Positions 17,038 to 25,171 of a stretch of 64,000 bases of DNA are shown here, piece after piece. The position numbers and the translations under genes were made by a program. The DNA is taken from positions 3,596,001 to 3,660,000 of the forward strand of contig NZ_CP082161.1 of NCBI RefSeq assembly GCF_023101665.1, in the 5' to 3' direction. The stretch comes from Bradyrhizobium sp. 195. GTDB lineage: Bacteria > Pseudomonadota > Alphaproteobacteria > Rhizobiales > Xanthobacteraceae. Under the pieces are notes generated by a model, which worked only from the letters and a program-made list of their open reading frames with translations, searched no databases and was not told where the DNA came from. Positions within the stretch are counted from its first letter, which is position 1; each line of letters begins with the position of its first letter.

Positions 17038-17940
17038 ATGGGAGGATTATGTGCCGGGCGGGTCGCGATCGTGACGGGGGCCGGCCGCGGACTTGGTCGC
17101 GAATACGCGCTGATGCTGGCGGAGCAGGGCGCCAAGGTCGTGGTCAACGATCTCGGCAGCACGGCAGCGGGTGAGGGCGCCGATCTCTCGCCTGCTCAAG
17201 AGGTTGTCGACGAGATCAGGCGCGCCGGTGGCGAAGCCATCGTGAACGGCAGCGATGTCAGCGACTGGTCCGGCGCCAAGGCTCTGATTGACGCCGCCGT
17301 CGACGCTTTCGGCCGGCTCGACGTCCTCATCAACAACGCCGGCATCTTGCGGGATCGCATGATGGTCAACATGACCGAGGCGGAATGGGATGCCGTGATC
17401 AAGGTGCATCTCAAAGGCACCTTCGCCCCGTCTCACCATGCCGCGCAGTATTGGCGTCAGGAAACCAAGAAGCGTGGCGCGCCGGTCAGCGCCCGCCTGG
17501 TCAACACCTCGTCGGCCTCCGGATTGTTCGGCAATGTCGGCCAGAGCAACTATGGGGCGGCCAAGGCCGGTATTGCCGCCTTTACGATCATCAGCGCGAT
17601 GGAGCTGCGCCAATACGGCATCACCGTGAATGCGATCGCGCCGCGCGCGCAAACCCGCATGACCGAAGGATTGCGTGAGCGCACCGAGGAGGAGATCAAG
17701 CGCCGGAACCCGCGTTGGGTCGCGCCGATCGTGGTTTGGCTCGCGAGCGAAGAGTCAAAGGACGTGACCGGTCGCGTCTTCGAGGCCGGCGATGGAATCC
17801 TCAAGGTTGCCGAGGGCTGGCATGCGGGGCCAGGAATTGAGCCGGTCGAGGATCCCAACGAACTCGGCCCTCAGGTGGCGAAACTGATGCAGGAAGCGCG
17901 GCCCAACGCCGATATCTGGGGGCGAGACATCGTCTCATGA
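17038..17940 (+). CDS. SDR, MFE-2-type (R)-3-hydroxyacyl-CoA dehydrogenase
   Basis: 300-residue SDR resembling the dehydrogenase domain of peroxisomal multifunctional enzyme 2 (HSD17B4). Seen: VTGAGRGLGREYALMLAEQG with the longer VVVNDLGSTAAGEG insert typical of this group, NNAGILRDRMM, NTSSASGLFGNVGQSNYGAA with catalytic Ser, Tyr and Lys (YGAAK), and a C-terminal extension after the Rossmann core. It would oxidise (R)-3-hydroxyacyl-CoA to 3-oxoacyl-CoA, following the MaoC hydratase at 14735. It is second in the operon behind the binding protein. Confidence 0.85.
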   Translation: MGGLCAGRVAIVTGAGRGLGREYALMLAEQGAKVVVNDLGSTAAGEGADLSPAQEVVDEIRRAGGEAIVNGSDVSDWSGAKALIDAAVDAFGRLDVLINNAGILRDRMMVNMTEAEWDAVIKVHLKGTFAPSHHAAQYWRQETKKRGAPVSARLVNTSSASGLFGNVGQSNYGAAKAGIAAFTIISAMELRQYGITVNAIAPRAQTRMTEGLRERTEEEIKRRNPRWVAPIVVWLASEESKDVTGRVFEAGDGILKVAEGWHAGPGIEPVEDPNELGPQVAKLMQEARPNADIWGRDIVS

Positions 17941-17986
17941 GCTTCCCAAGGACTCCTCCCGGAGCACCTCAGGCGGGTGGCTGGCC

Positions 17987-18511
17987 TCAGGCCGCCGCCC
18001 GCCGCTTTTTCCGGGTTTTGGACCGCGGCGCGTCTTCCTCCTCGCCCTCTCCACGCTCGGTCTCCGTGCCATCAGACATGGCCAGAAGGTTGTGCTTCAT
18101 CGCAAGGAGCGCTTCCGAAGCGGCTTCCAGTTGCTTGCGATCGATACCATTGACGATTCTTGCATTGAACTTGTCGGTTTCCTTCCGGAGCTTTTCGAGG
18201 AATCCGCGGGCCTGCTTGGTGACATAGACGCGCTTGATCCGCCGGTCGACCGGATCGGCCTGCCGAACTACGAAGCCCGATGTCTCCAGTCGATCGATCA
18301 GGGCCCCGACGGCGACCTTGCCGACATCGAGCTCGTTGGCGAGCTGCACCTGGGGAAGGCCATCCTTGCGGGAAATGAACGCCAGGACCCACCATTGCGA
18401 GCGGGTGATCCCGAGCGGCGCAAGCGCCCGATCGAACATCATCCTCCTGAGCCGCGATACGTCATGGATGAGATATCCAAGCCGAAGATCCCAATCGGGC
18501 TGATCAACCAT
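17987..18511 (-). CDS. MarR-family regulator, candidate master repressor of the 12-38 kb regulon
   Basis: 174-residue winged-helix regulator. Seen: RRMMFDRALAPLGITRSQWW (helices 1-2), LPQVQLANELDVGKVAVGAL (recognition helix region), DRLETSGFVVRQADPVDRRI with the DxRxK/R wing typical of MarR, and a basic/acidic C-terminal tail ending KTRKKRRAAA. The ATG at 18509-18511 has GGGAAA 6 nt upstream and was preferred to a TTG at 18550. A regulon palindrome lies 46 nt upstream of this start, so autoregulation is likely. MarR proteins in aromatic catabolism are often relieved by an acyl-CoA or phenolic acid; such a ligand is inferred here. Confidence 0.88.
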   Translation of the reverse strand: MVDQPDWDLRLGYLIHDVSRLRRMMFDRALAPLGITRSQWWVLAFISRKDGLPQVQLANELDVGKVAVGALIDRLETSGFVVRQADPVDRRIKRVYVTKQARGFLEKLRKETDKFNARIVNGIDRKQLEAASEALLAMKHNLLAMSDGTETERGEGEEEDAPRSKTRKKRRAAA

Positions 18512-18556
18512 CGATGTTTCCCTTGAGGCGAGTCGGAGGTAGAGGTTCAACTAATA

Positions 18557-18574
18557 CCATACACCAGCGTATTT
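18557..18574. promoter_or_regulatory. Regulon palindrome, copy 4 (marR promoter)
   Basis: CCATACACCAGCGTATTT, with the core TACAC..GCGTA in register with the shared 18-mer. It lies upstream of the MarR gene. Confidence 0.6.
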
Positions 18575-18641
18575 TAAAGGAAAGGTCGTGGGACCGGCCG
18601 AAAATCCCTCATTTCTTGCCGGGACCTCAGATTTACAAAAC

Positions 18642-18659
18642 CAGTACGCTAGTGTATTA
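18642..18659. promoter_or_regulatory. Regulon palindrome, copy 5 (SDR/enoyl-CoA hydratase operon)
   Basis: CAGTACGCTAGTGTATTA, a strong match to the shared 18-mer. It lies 75 nt upstream of the SDR start at 18735 and 85 bp from copy 4. Confidence 0.72.
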
Positions 18660-18734
18660 GTTGGTGGTAGGCGCCCCTTCACCAGATTGCAGAGGCGCCC
18701 GTGGCAGGAATTCAATCACAGGAAGGAAGTCGCC

Positions 18735-19616
18735 ATGTTCGACCCCGCTGTGCTCAAGGGAAAGCGCATCCTGGTAACGGGCGGAGGGACAGGTCTCGGC
18801 AAGGAGATGTCGGTCGGTTTCGCCGCCCACGGTGCTCACGTCTACATCTGCGGGCGGAGGAAAGAGGTCCTCGACCAGGCCGTGCGGGACATCGGCGAGA
18901 GGTCCGGAGGGGCGGTTTCCGCGCTGCTTGCCAACGTGCGTGATCCCGACAGCGTCGAAGCGATGATGTCGAGCATCTGGGCGGAGGGGCCACTCACAGG
19001 GCTTGTCAACAACGCCGCGGCCAACTTCCTCGCCCCCACTGAAAGCCTGTCGCCGCGCGGTTACGAGGCCGTCCGCTCCACGGTGATGGATGGTTCGTTC
19101 TATGTCTCGCTTGCCTGTGGCAAGCGGTGGATCGCCGCGGGCCTCCCAGGCAGCATCATTAGCAACCTGGTCACCTGGGTGTGGACCGGATCGGCCTACG
19201 TGGTGCCAGCGGCGATGGCGAAGGCCGCCGTACACGCCATGACCATGTCGCTCGCGGTCGAGTGGGGACCCAAGAATATCCGCGTCAATGCCATCGCGCC
19301 CGGCCCGTTCCCGACCGAGGGGGCCTGGGACAAGCTTAATCCGCTCGCCGAGACCGGCGTCGGCGCGACCCAGGCCGAGGAGGTGCCGCTACGCCGTTTC
19401 GGCAAGATGGACGAGTTGCGCAATCTCCTGATCTTCCTGATGTCGGATGGCTCGAGTTACATCACGGGTGACACGATCAGTATCGACGGCGGGCATCATC
19501 TGGCGGCGCCAAGCACTTTCGCAGGCCTTTCAAAACTATCGGCGGCCGACTGGCAGCGTGCGCGCGAATCCATTCAAGCATCGGTTCAGAAAGAGAAACA
19601 GGCGCGCTCCATCTGA
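18735..19616 (+). CDS. DECR-like SDR, probable 2,4-dienoyl-CoA reductase family
   Basis: 293-residue SDR that resembles 2,4-dienoyl-CoA reductases, which use NADPH to reduce conjugated dienoyl-CoA. Seen: TGGGTGLGKEMSVGFAAHGA, NNAAANFLAPTESLS, VVPAAMAKAAVHAM and VNAIAPGPFPTEGAWDKL, the last being characteristic of DECR. In human DECR1 the catalytic Tyr lies 15 residues before the Lys; here that place appears to be Trp (WVWTGSAY), and the classical YxxxK Tyr is Ala. The reaction is therefore less certain than the family. ATG at 18735, GGAAGGA upstream; longer frames start within the operator region. Confidence 0.8.
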   Translation: MFDPAVLKGKRILVTGGGTGLGKEMSVGFAAHGAHVYICGRRKEVLDQAVRDIGERSGGAVSALLANVRDPDSVEAMMSSIWAEGPLTGLVNNAAANFLAPTESLSPRGYEAVRSTVMDGSFYVSLACGKRWIAAGLPGSIISNLVTWVWTGSAYVVPAAMAKAAVHAMTMSLAVEWGPKNIRVNAIAPGPFPTEGAWDKLNPLAETGVGATQAEEVPLRRFGKMDELRNLLIFLMSDGSSYITGDTISIDGGHHLAAPSTFAGLSKLSAADWQRARESIQASVQKEKQARSI

Positions 19617-19663
19617 GCTTCTGGGGAGCCGGCGCCTCGGGCGCGTTATGAAGGGAAGAGCCG

Positions 19664-20464
19664 ATGGGACTGGCCATACCGACAAAGAGTTTCGAATGCA
19701 CCATCGACGGTGGTCTTGTCCATATCGTTCTGGATCAGCCCACCCGTGGCAATCCGATTGACGGCGACTTCTGTCGCGAGTTTGGCCTGGCGATTGCTGA
19801 ACTGAGCGAGCGTACTGACGTCAGGGCCGTGCTGCTATCCGCACGCGGGCGGCTGTTCAGTGTGGGCGGCGACCTCGCGGCGTTTATGAAGCAGGGCGAC
19901 GCGCTGCCCGGAACGATCAAGGCCTGGACCGCCGATCTTCACGTAGCGCTCTCGCGGATGGTGCGCATGCGAGCCCCCGTCGTCGCGGCGGTTCATGGGA
20001 ACGTCGCGGGCGGCAGCGTTTCGCTGATGGCGGCGGCAGACCTCGTGGTGATGGCGGAATCGGCGAAGATCTCGGCTGCTTTCTCCAGGATCGGCTTCAG
20101 CCCAGACAGTGGGTCGACCACGACCGTCACGCGACGCATCGGCGTCGCGCGCGCAAGACGTTTTTTCCTGCTCGGCGAGACGCTCGATGCCGCGACGGCG
20201 CTGTCGCTTGGATTGGTTGATTTCGTCGTTCCGGATGCTGCGGTGCAGACGGAGGCTGCGCGGCTGGCAAGGCAATTTGCGACGGGCCCGACGGAGGCGT
20301 TTGGCGCGATCAAGCGTCTGTTTTCGCAAACGGCCGATCGATCGTTCGAGAGCCAGCTCGAGGAGGAGGCGCAGACGCTCGCCGCGATGTCGCGAACGGC
20401 CGATGCGCAGGAAGGCGTCAGGGCATTCGTCGAGAAGCGGAAGCCGGTGTTTTCCGGAAGATGA
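19664..20464 (+). CDS. Enoyl-CoA hydratase/isomerase (crotonase) family protein
   Basis: 266-residue crotonase. Seen: LLSARGRLFSVGGDLAAFMK (first oxyanion loop with VGGDL), HGNVAGGSVSLMAAADLVVM (second oxyanion Gly pair), and FSPDSGSTTTVTRRIGVARA where many hydratases have a Glu pair. Here the positions read Asp/Ser, so isomerase or other crotonase chemistry is as likely as hydration. The C-terminus EGVRAFVEKRKPVFSGR is typical. ATG with AAGGGAAGAG upstream; 47 nt after the SDR stop in the same operon. Confidence 0.82.
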   Translation: MGLAIPTKSFECTIDGGLVHIVLDQPTRGNPIDGDFCREFGLAIAELSERTDVRAVLLSARGRLFSVGGDLAAFMKQGDALPGTIKAWTADLHVALSRMVRMRAPVVAAVHGNVAGGSVSLMAAADLVVMAESAKISAAFSRIGFSPDSGSTTTVTRRIGVARARRFFLLGETLDAATALSLGLVDFVVPDAAVQTEAARLARQFATGPTEAFGAIKRLFSQTADRSFESQLEEEAQTLAAMSRTADAQEGVRAFVEKRKPVFSGR

Positions 20465-20503
20465 ATACGAGCGGAAGCGACAATTTCGACCATTGGCAAG
20501 AAA

Positions 20504-20521
20504 TCGTACGCTACAGTAACG
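20504..20521. promoter_or_regulatory. Regulon palindrome, copy 6 (CoA ligase)
   Basis: TCGTACGCTACAGTAACG. The left half GTACGCTA is perfect; the right half keeps only GTA. It lies 59 nt before the CoA ligase start. Confidence 0.55.
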
Positions 20522-20580
20522 TATCATAGCGAATGAATAATCCGGCCCCGAAGCCGGAAAGAGCACCAGTAGAGGGAGAA

Positions 20581-22206
20581 ATGATCGTGGTCGCCGCCAT
20601 ACGAGACACGTCTCATACGAACTTTCGGCAAGCCGGCTATTGGCTGGACAAAACCGTCGATCAGCTTCTGACGGAGGTCGTTGCAAGATCTCCCGACAAG
20701 GTCGCGGTAGTTGCCGACCGCGCCGATCGCGATCAGGGCCGGCGTTTCACCTACAGGGAGCTGGATGATCTCGCCAATCGGGCCGCGAGCTCGCTGCTGC
20801 GGCTCGGCGTTGGGCACGGCGACGTGGTCACCGTGCAATTACCCAATTGGTGGGAGTTCGTCGTCACGGCCTTCGCATGCAGCAAGATCGGCGCGGTCAT
20901 GAATCCGGTGATGCCGATCCTGCGAGAGCGCGAGCTGGTCTACATCCTGAACTTCTGCCAGGCGAAGGTCTTCATCGTGCCGAAAAGCTACCGTGGCTTC
21001 GACTATGCGGCGATGGCGCAGGGCATGCGCGCCGAGCTGCCGCACTTGAAGCACGTGATCGTCGCCGACGGCGAGGGCGACCAGGGGTTTGAGGGAATGC
21101 TGCTATCGGCCGGCGCAGACGAGCTCCCGCCCGGCTTACGCCCGGATGACATGGCCGTGCTGATGTTCACGTCGGGCACGACCGGCGAGCCGAAGGGCGT
21201 CATGCACACGTCGAACTCGCTGATCGCATGCTGCAAGGCATTGTCAGGCCGGTTCGGTCTTGATTCCAGCGACGTGCTGCTGGTGGCCTCTCCGGTGGGC
21301 CATATGACCGGCTATGCTGCGGTCGTCCTGTTGTCCGTGTATCTCGGCGGCACGATGATCCTTCAGGACGTCTGGGAAGCCAAACGCGGCGTCAGCCTGA
21401 TGGCTCGTGAAGGTGTCACCTATACTGCGGCTTCGACGCCGTTCCTGAGTGACATCTGTGATGCCGTGAAGGATGGCTCGCCGCAGCCGAAGAGTCTGCG
21501 GTCCTTCCTGTGTGGCGGGGCGCCGATTCCGTCGATTCTCATCGAGCGTGCGGCCGGTGAACTCGGTCTCAAGGTCTGTTCGCTCTGGGGTATGACGGAA
21601 GTGCTGTCGGGGACGCTGACAGAGCCGTCACGCGCGGCCGAGAAGTCGGCGAGCACGGACGGCCGATCGCTGGAGGGGATGGAAGTCAGGATCGTCGACG
21701 CCGAGGGGAATCCAGTGCCTGCGGGCGAGCCGGGCCGGTTGCTGGTCCGAGGTGCTCAGATGTTCAAGGGCTACTACAAGCGGCCGGAGTTGCCGACCTT
21801 CGACGGCGACGGCTGGTTCGATTCCGGCGACCTCGCCTACATGGACAAGGACGGATACATTCGGATCTCCGGCCGGGTGAAGGACATCCTGATCCGCGGC
21901 GGCGAGAATGTGCCGGTCGTCGAGATCGAAAATCTGCTCTACAAGCATCCCGCGGTGTCCGCAGTCGCGGTCGTCGGCTTTCCGGATGCCCGGCTCGGCG
22001 AGCGCGGTTGTGCGTTCGTCGTGCCCCGCAGCGGCTGCACGATCGATCTGACGTCAATGCAGGCCTATCTTGGCGAGGCGAGGATGGCGAAGCAGTTCTG
22101 GCCGGAGCGCGTTGAACTCGTCGCCGAGCTTCCGCGCACGGCCAGCGGCAAGATCCAGAAATTCAGGCTGCGCGAGCTTGCTGCGGCGTTTGCCGATGTA
22201 AAGTAG
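20581..22206 (+). CDS. aliA: AMP-forming acyl-CoA ligase, AliA (cyclohexanecarboxylate-CoA ligase) like
   Basis: Activates a carboxylic acid to its CoA thioester with ATP. 541 residues from the ATG at 20581, chosen because AGAGGGAGA lies directly before it; an ATG-like start 48 nt earlier is less likely. Seen: LPNWWEFVVTAFACSKIGAV and MPILRERELVYIL, which resemble Rhodopseudomonas AliA; the P-loop MFTSGTTGEPKGVMHT; the YYKRPE and GWFDSGDLAY motifs; and PRTASGKIQKF with the adenylation Lys. It stands alone under its own palindrome and is the obvious entry step for the BadH/BadI-like genes at 29.8-31.4 kb. Substrate naming is by resemblance; related alicyclic or aromatic acids are possible. Confidence 0.82.
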   Translation: MIVVAAIRDTSHTNFRQAGYWLDKTVDQLLTEVVARSPDKVAVVADRADRDQGRRFTYRELDDLANRAASSLLRLGVGHGDVVTVQLPNWWEFVVTAFACSKIGAVMNPVMPILRERELVYILNFCQAKVFIVPKSYRGFDYAAMAQGMRAELPHLKHVIVADGEGDQGFEGMLLSAGADELPPGLRPDDMAVLMFTSGTTGEPKGVMHTSNSLIACCKALSGRFGLDSSDVLLVASPVGHMTGYAAVVLLSVYLGGTMILQDVWEAKRGVSLMAREGVTYTAASTPFLSDICDAVKDGSPQPKSLRSFLCGGAPIPSILIERAAGELGLKVCSLWGMTEVLSGTLTEPSRAAEKSASTDGRSLEGMEVRIVDAEGNPVPAGEPGRLLVRGAQMFKGYYKRPELPTFDGDGWFDSGDLAYMDKDGYIRISGRVKDILIRGGENVPVVEIENLLYKHPAVSAVAVVGFPDARLGERGCAFVVPRSGCTIDLTSMQAYLGEARMAKQFWPERVELVAELPRTASGKIQKFRLRELAAAFADVK

Positions 22207-22207
22207 G

Positions 22208-23011
22208 TCACTGGTCGGAGTAGGTCGGAGTTCGTCGCTCGCGAAACGCGGCGACGGCTTCCGCATGATCGTTGGTTTCGAGGAGGATGACCTGTTGCCG
22301 GTCCTCCATCATTAGCGCCGCGTCGAGGCTCGGCGCGTCGATCAGCATGTTGAGGGCCTGCTTGGTCATGCGCAGACCCATCGGCGACACACGTAACATA
22401 TCCTCGGCGAGCTCAATGCCCTTTGTCAGAAGATCTTCGGCAGGAACGATGTCGCTGACCAGCCCAATCGCTTTCGCCCGTTCAGCCTTGAGGAAGCGAC
22501 CCGTGAGCAGGAACTCGGAGGCCACTGAGAGGCCGACGAGACGTGGCAGTAGATAGCCCGAGCCCATGTCACAGCCGCCGACACCGATACGGATATAGGC
22601 AGCGTTCATCCTCGCGTCGGGCGCCGCAAAGCGGACGTCGCAGGCGAGCACGAAAGAGAAGCCCGCGCCACACGCCGCGCCGTGGACGAGCCCGATGATC
22701 GGCTGCGGACATGACCGCATCAGGCGGATGACCCCGGAGTAGTTCTGTTGCACCTTGAGTTGGCGCTGCGGCCGACCCTTGCCGGGCGCGGCAAACGCAT
22801 CCGATCCGAGTTCAGCACCGGCGGAGAACTGTTCCCCATTGCCGCGCAACAGCACGACGCGCGTCGTCGGTCGGTCGTGCAGGTCGATAAAATAGGCGGC
22901 CAGTTCCGCGATCATATCGGGGGAGACAGCGTTGAGCTCGGCCGGACGGTTCAACGTCAGGATATCGATCGCGCCGCGGCTCTCGACGGTGATGGTGCTC
23001 GGCTTCGTCAT
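22208..23011 (-). CDS. Enoyl-CoA hydratase/isomerase family protein
   Basis: 267-residue crotonase. Seen: LLRGNGEQFSAGAELGSDAF (oxyanion loop), GLVHGAACGAGFSFVLACDV, and YIRIGVGGCDMGSGYLLPRL. The region where hydratases have their second Glu reads Asp-Met, so an isomerase or other crotonase reaction is plausible. Two ATGs compete; the one at 23009-23011 was taken because GGAGAG lies 7 nt before it, rather than 23026. It converges on the ligase gene with 1 nt between stops and is divergent from the PECR-like gene, sharing its palindrome. Confidence 0.82.
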   Translation of the reverse strand: MTKPSTITVESRGAIDILTLNRPAELNAVSPDMIAELAAYFIDLHDRPTTRVVLLRGNGEQFSAGAELGSDAFAAPGKGRPQRQLKVQQNYSGVIRLMRSCPQPIIGLVHGAACGAGFSFVLACDVRFAAPDARMNAAYIRIGVGGCDMGSGYLLPRLVGLSVASEFLLTGRFLKAERAKAIGLVSDIVPAEDLLTKGIELAEDMLRVSPMGLRMTKQALNMLIDAPSLDAALMMEDRQQVILLETNDHAEAVAAFRERRTPTYSDQ

Positions 23012-23049
23012 GGGCTCGCTCTCCATCGGTGATTGTCTTTGATGTCATA

Positions 23050-23067
23050 TAGTAATAAAGTGTACGA
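23050..23067. promoter_or_regulatory. Regulon palindrome, copy 7 (crotonase / PECR-like SDR)
   Basis: TAGTAATAAAGTGTACGA. The right half is perfect; the left keeps TAGTA. It lies in the divergent promoter between 23011 and 23144. Confidence 0.6.
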
Positions 23068-23143
23068 TCATGACGCGCAATGCCGTCCTCGCTTGCCGAA
23101 GAGAGAAGACGGCCAACCACACGACGTTCAAGGGAGACAGGAG

Positions 23144-24019
23144 ATGCCATACCAGTCGGTGTTCAGGCCGGACCTGTTCAAAGGGCAGGCCATCATCGTG
23201 ACCGGTGGCGGCAGCGGGATTGGACGGTGCACCGCTCACGAGCTTGCGGCCCTCGGTGCGAATGTCGCAATTCTCGGCCGAACGATGGAAAAGCTCGTCG
23301 AAGTCCAGCGTGAGATCGAGGAAGACGGCGGACAGGCGATGAGCCATGCCTGCGACATCCGCGATGAGGCCATGGTGGTTGGCGCAATTGACGCCGTGCT
23401 CGCGCGTTACGGCCGCATTGACGGCCTGGTCAACAATGCGGGGGGACAATTCCGGGCGCCGTTGAAGACGATCTCGACCAAAGGCTTCGAGGCCGTCGTG
23501 CGCAACAACCTGACCGGCGGCTTCATCTTCATGCGCGAGGTCTACAATCGCTGGATGGAGGCCAATGGTGGTTCGATCGTGAATATCATCGCCGATATCT
23601 GGCATGGCTGGCCGGAGTTCGGCCACTCGGCGGCCGCCCGCGGCGGCATGCTCACCTTGACCGAGACGGCTGCGTGCGAATGGTCGTCCTCAGGCGTCCG
23701 CGTCAACGCCGTCGCCCCCGGCGGCATCGTCTCCAGTGGGTTCGATACCTACACACCGGAGATGCAGAAGAAGCTCCATGACTTCACCGCTGGCGTGCCG
23801 CTTCAGCGCTTCGGGACGGAGGCCGAGATATCCGCCGCAATCACATATTTGCTGTCGCCTGCAGCTGCCTATGTCACCGGATCCTGCATCCGCGTCGATG
23901 GCGGGACGCCAAATGCCCGCACGACATGGAAGCTCGCGCCGCACAATCGCAGCCTGCCTTTCGAGGGCTTCCACCGCGCGAAATTGCCCGAGGTGATGAA
24001 ACGGAAGGCCAGCGCGTAG
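23144..24019 (+). CDS. PECR-like trans-2-enoyl-CoA reductase (SDR)
   Basis: 291-residue SDR strongly resembling peroxisomal trans-2-enoyl-CoA reductase. Seen: VTGGGSGIGRCTAHELAALG, NNAGGQFRAPLKTISTKGFE, LTGGFIFMREVYNRWM, GGSIVNII and HSAAARGG. The last is where classical SDRs have YxxxK; PECR itself has HSGAARAG, so the lack of Tyr/Lys is a family trait, not damage. It would saturate a 2-enoyl-CoA with NADPH, or run a related reaction in the reverse direction. ATG at 23144 with AGGGAGACAGG upstream. A C-terminal tail follows the VDGG motif. Confidence 0.84.
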   Translation: MPYQSVFRPDLFKGQAIIVTGGGSGIGRCTAHELAALGANVAILGRTMEKLVEVQREIEEDGGQAMSHACDIRDEAMVVGAIDAVLARYGRIDGLVNNAGGQFRAPLKTISTKGFEAVVRNNLTGGFIFMREVYNRWMEANGGSIVNIIADIWHGWPEFGHSAAARGGMLTLTETAACEWSSSGVRVNAVAPGGIVSSGFDTYTPEMQKKLHDFTAGVPLQRFGTEAEISAAITYLLSPAAAYVTGSCIRVDGGTPNARTTWKLAPHNRSLPFEGFHRAKLPEVMKRKASA

Positions 24020-24030
24020 CGGCCGGTCGA

Positions 24031-25044
24031 TCAGTCGACAGCGATGATCAACTTGCCGTGGTTTTCACCGCGATAGAGCTGCGCGATTGCGCCGGGGGCA
24101 TGCTCCAGTCCTGGGAGGATCTGCTCGTCGTGGACGATCCTGCCGGCAAGCGCGAGCTCGGCGAGGCGCGCCGCAGCCGCGTCGAATTCGGTGAGGTAAT
24201 CGAAGATGATGAAGCCCGACCAGCGCAGGCGGCGCGTGAGAACCTCGCGTTCGGGGCGTGGGCCGCTCGGAACGGGCGTCCAGGACGCGTTCGCGGCCGT
24301 GCCGCACTGGATGATGCGTCCGCGCAGCCGCATGGTCCGAATCGCGGCATCGGCGATCTCGCCGCCGGTGTTGTCGAAGAAGATATCATTGCCTTCCGGG
24401 CATGCCGCGCGAAGCGCCGCGCCCAGGTCGGCGGTCTCACGGTAATTGATCATGTCCTGATAGCCATACCGGGCCTTGGCCTGCGCGATCTTGTCGGCGG
24501 AGCTGGTGAGGCCGACCGCTCGGCAGCCTGCGATGCGCGCGAGCTGGCCGACAAAGCTTCCGACGCTGCCGGCAGCCGTCGACACCAGCACGTGCTCGTC
24601 GGGCTTGGGATCACCGAGGCCGTGAAAGGCGAGATAGGCGGTCAGGCCGTTCATGCCGAGCACGCTGAGATTGGCGCTGAGCGGGAGGGCGGATGGAACG
24701 ACGCGGCGCAGAACGGCGTCCGGTGTGGCGACGCAATAGCGCTGCCAGCCAAACCATCCGTAAACGAATTCCCCAGGCCGAAACGCCGGCACATTGCTTT
24801 CGACGATCTCGCCCACGGCGAGCGCGCGCATCGGCGTGTTCAGAGGCACCGGCGCGCTGTAGTTCCCCTCGTCATTGGCCCATCCGCGCTGTGCCGGATC
24901 GACCGAGAGATAGCGGTTTTCGACCAGGATCTCGCCTTTGCCGGGTGCGGTCACGGGCTCTGTCGTGAGCGAGAAGTGTTCGGCCTGCGGTATCCCGCTT
25001 GGCCGGGTCGTCAGCCGCACCTGTCGATTTTCGCGCCGGGACAT
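24031..25044 (-). CDS. NADP-dependent MDR oxidoreductase (prostaglandin reductase/CurA-like)
   Basis: 337-residue zinc-free medium-chain reductase. Seen: YLSVDPAQRGWANDEGNY near the N-terminus, LGMNGLTAYLAFHGLGDPKP, VSTAAGSVGSFVGQLARIAG (AxxGxxG nucleotide site), and GRIIQCG. The family reduces alpha,beta-unsaturated ketones or aldehydes with NADPH. The ATG at 25042-25044 has GAGGGAA upstream; the longer frame would run through the operator. It is divergent from the MaoC/CitE/dehydrogenase operon. Confidence 0.85.
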   Translation of the reverse strand: MSRRENRQVRLTTRPSGIPQAEHFSLTTEPVTAPGKGEILVENRYLSVDPAQRGWANDEGNYSAPVPLNTPMRALAVGEIVESNVPAFRPGEFVYGWFGWQRYCVATPDAVLRRVVPSALPLSANLSVLGMNGLTAYLAFHGLGDPKPDEHVLVSTAAGSVGSFVGQLARIAGCRAVGLTSSADKIAQAKARYGYQDMINYRETADLGAALRAACPEGNDIFFDNTGGEIADAAIRTMRLRGRIIQCGTAANASWTPVPSGPRPEREVLTRRLRWSGFIIFDYLTEFDAAAARLAELALAGRIVHDEQILPGLEHAPGAIAQLYRGENHGKLIIAVD

Positions 25045-25061
25045 GAGCGTTCCCTCATAAC

Positions 25062-25079
25062 TAGTACGCTTGTGTACGA
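25062..25079. promoter_or_regulatory. Regulon palindrome, copy 8 (MDR reductase / MaoC-CitE operon)
   Basis: TAGTACGCTTGTGTACGA, an excellent match. It lies 17 nt upstream of the reductase ATG and about 93 nt before the MaoC start. Confidence 0.78.
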
Positions 25080-25171
25080 TATGAGTATACGGTAGAAGTC
25101 GGGCGGGAGACAAGGATATTGCGGCGGCAGCGACCGCCGCATCACCCTGCAATAGATGACAAGAGGCAGCA

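Noticed and set aside
23926..25095. 389-codon plus-strand ORF
   Set aside because: Antisense to the MDR oxidoreductase and runs through an operator; no recognisable domain.
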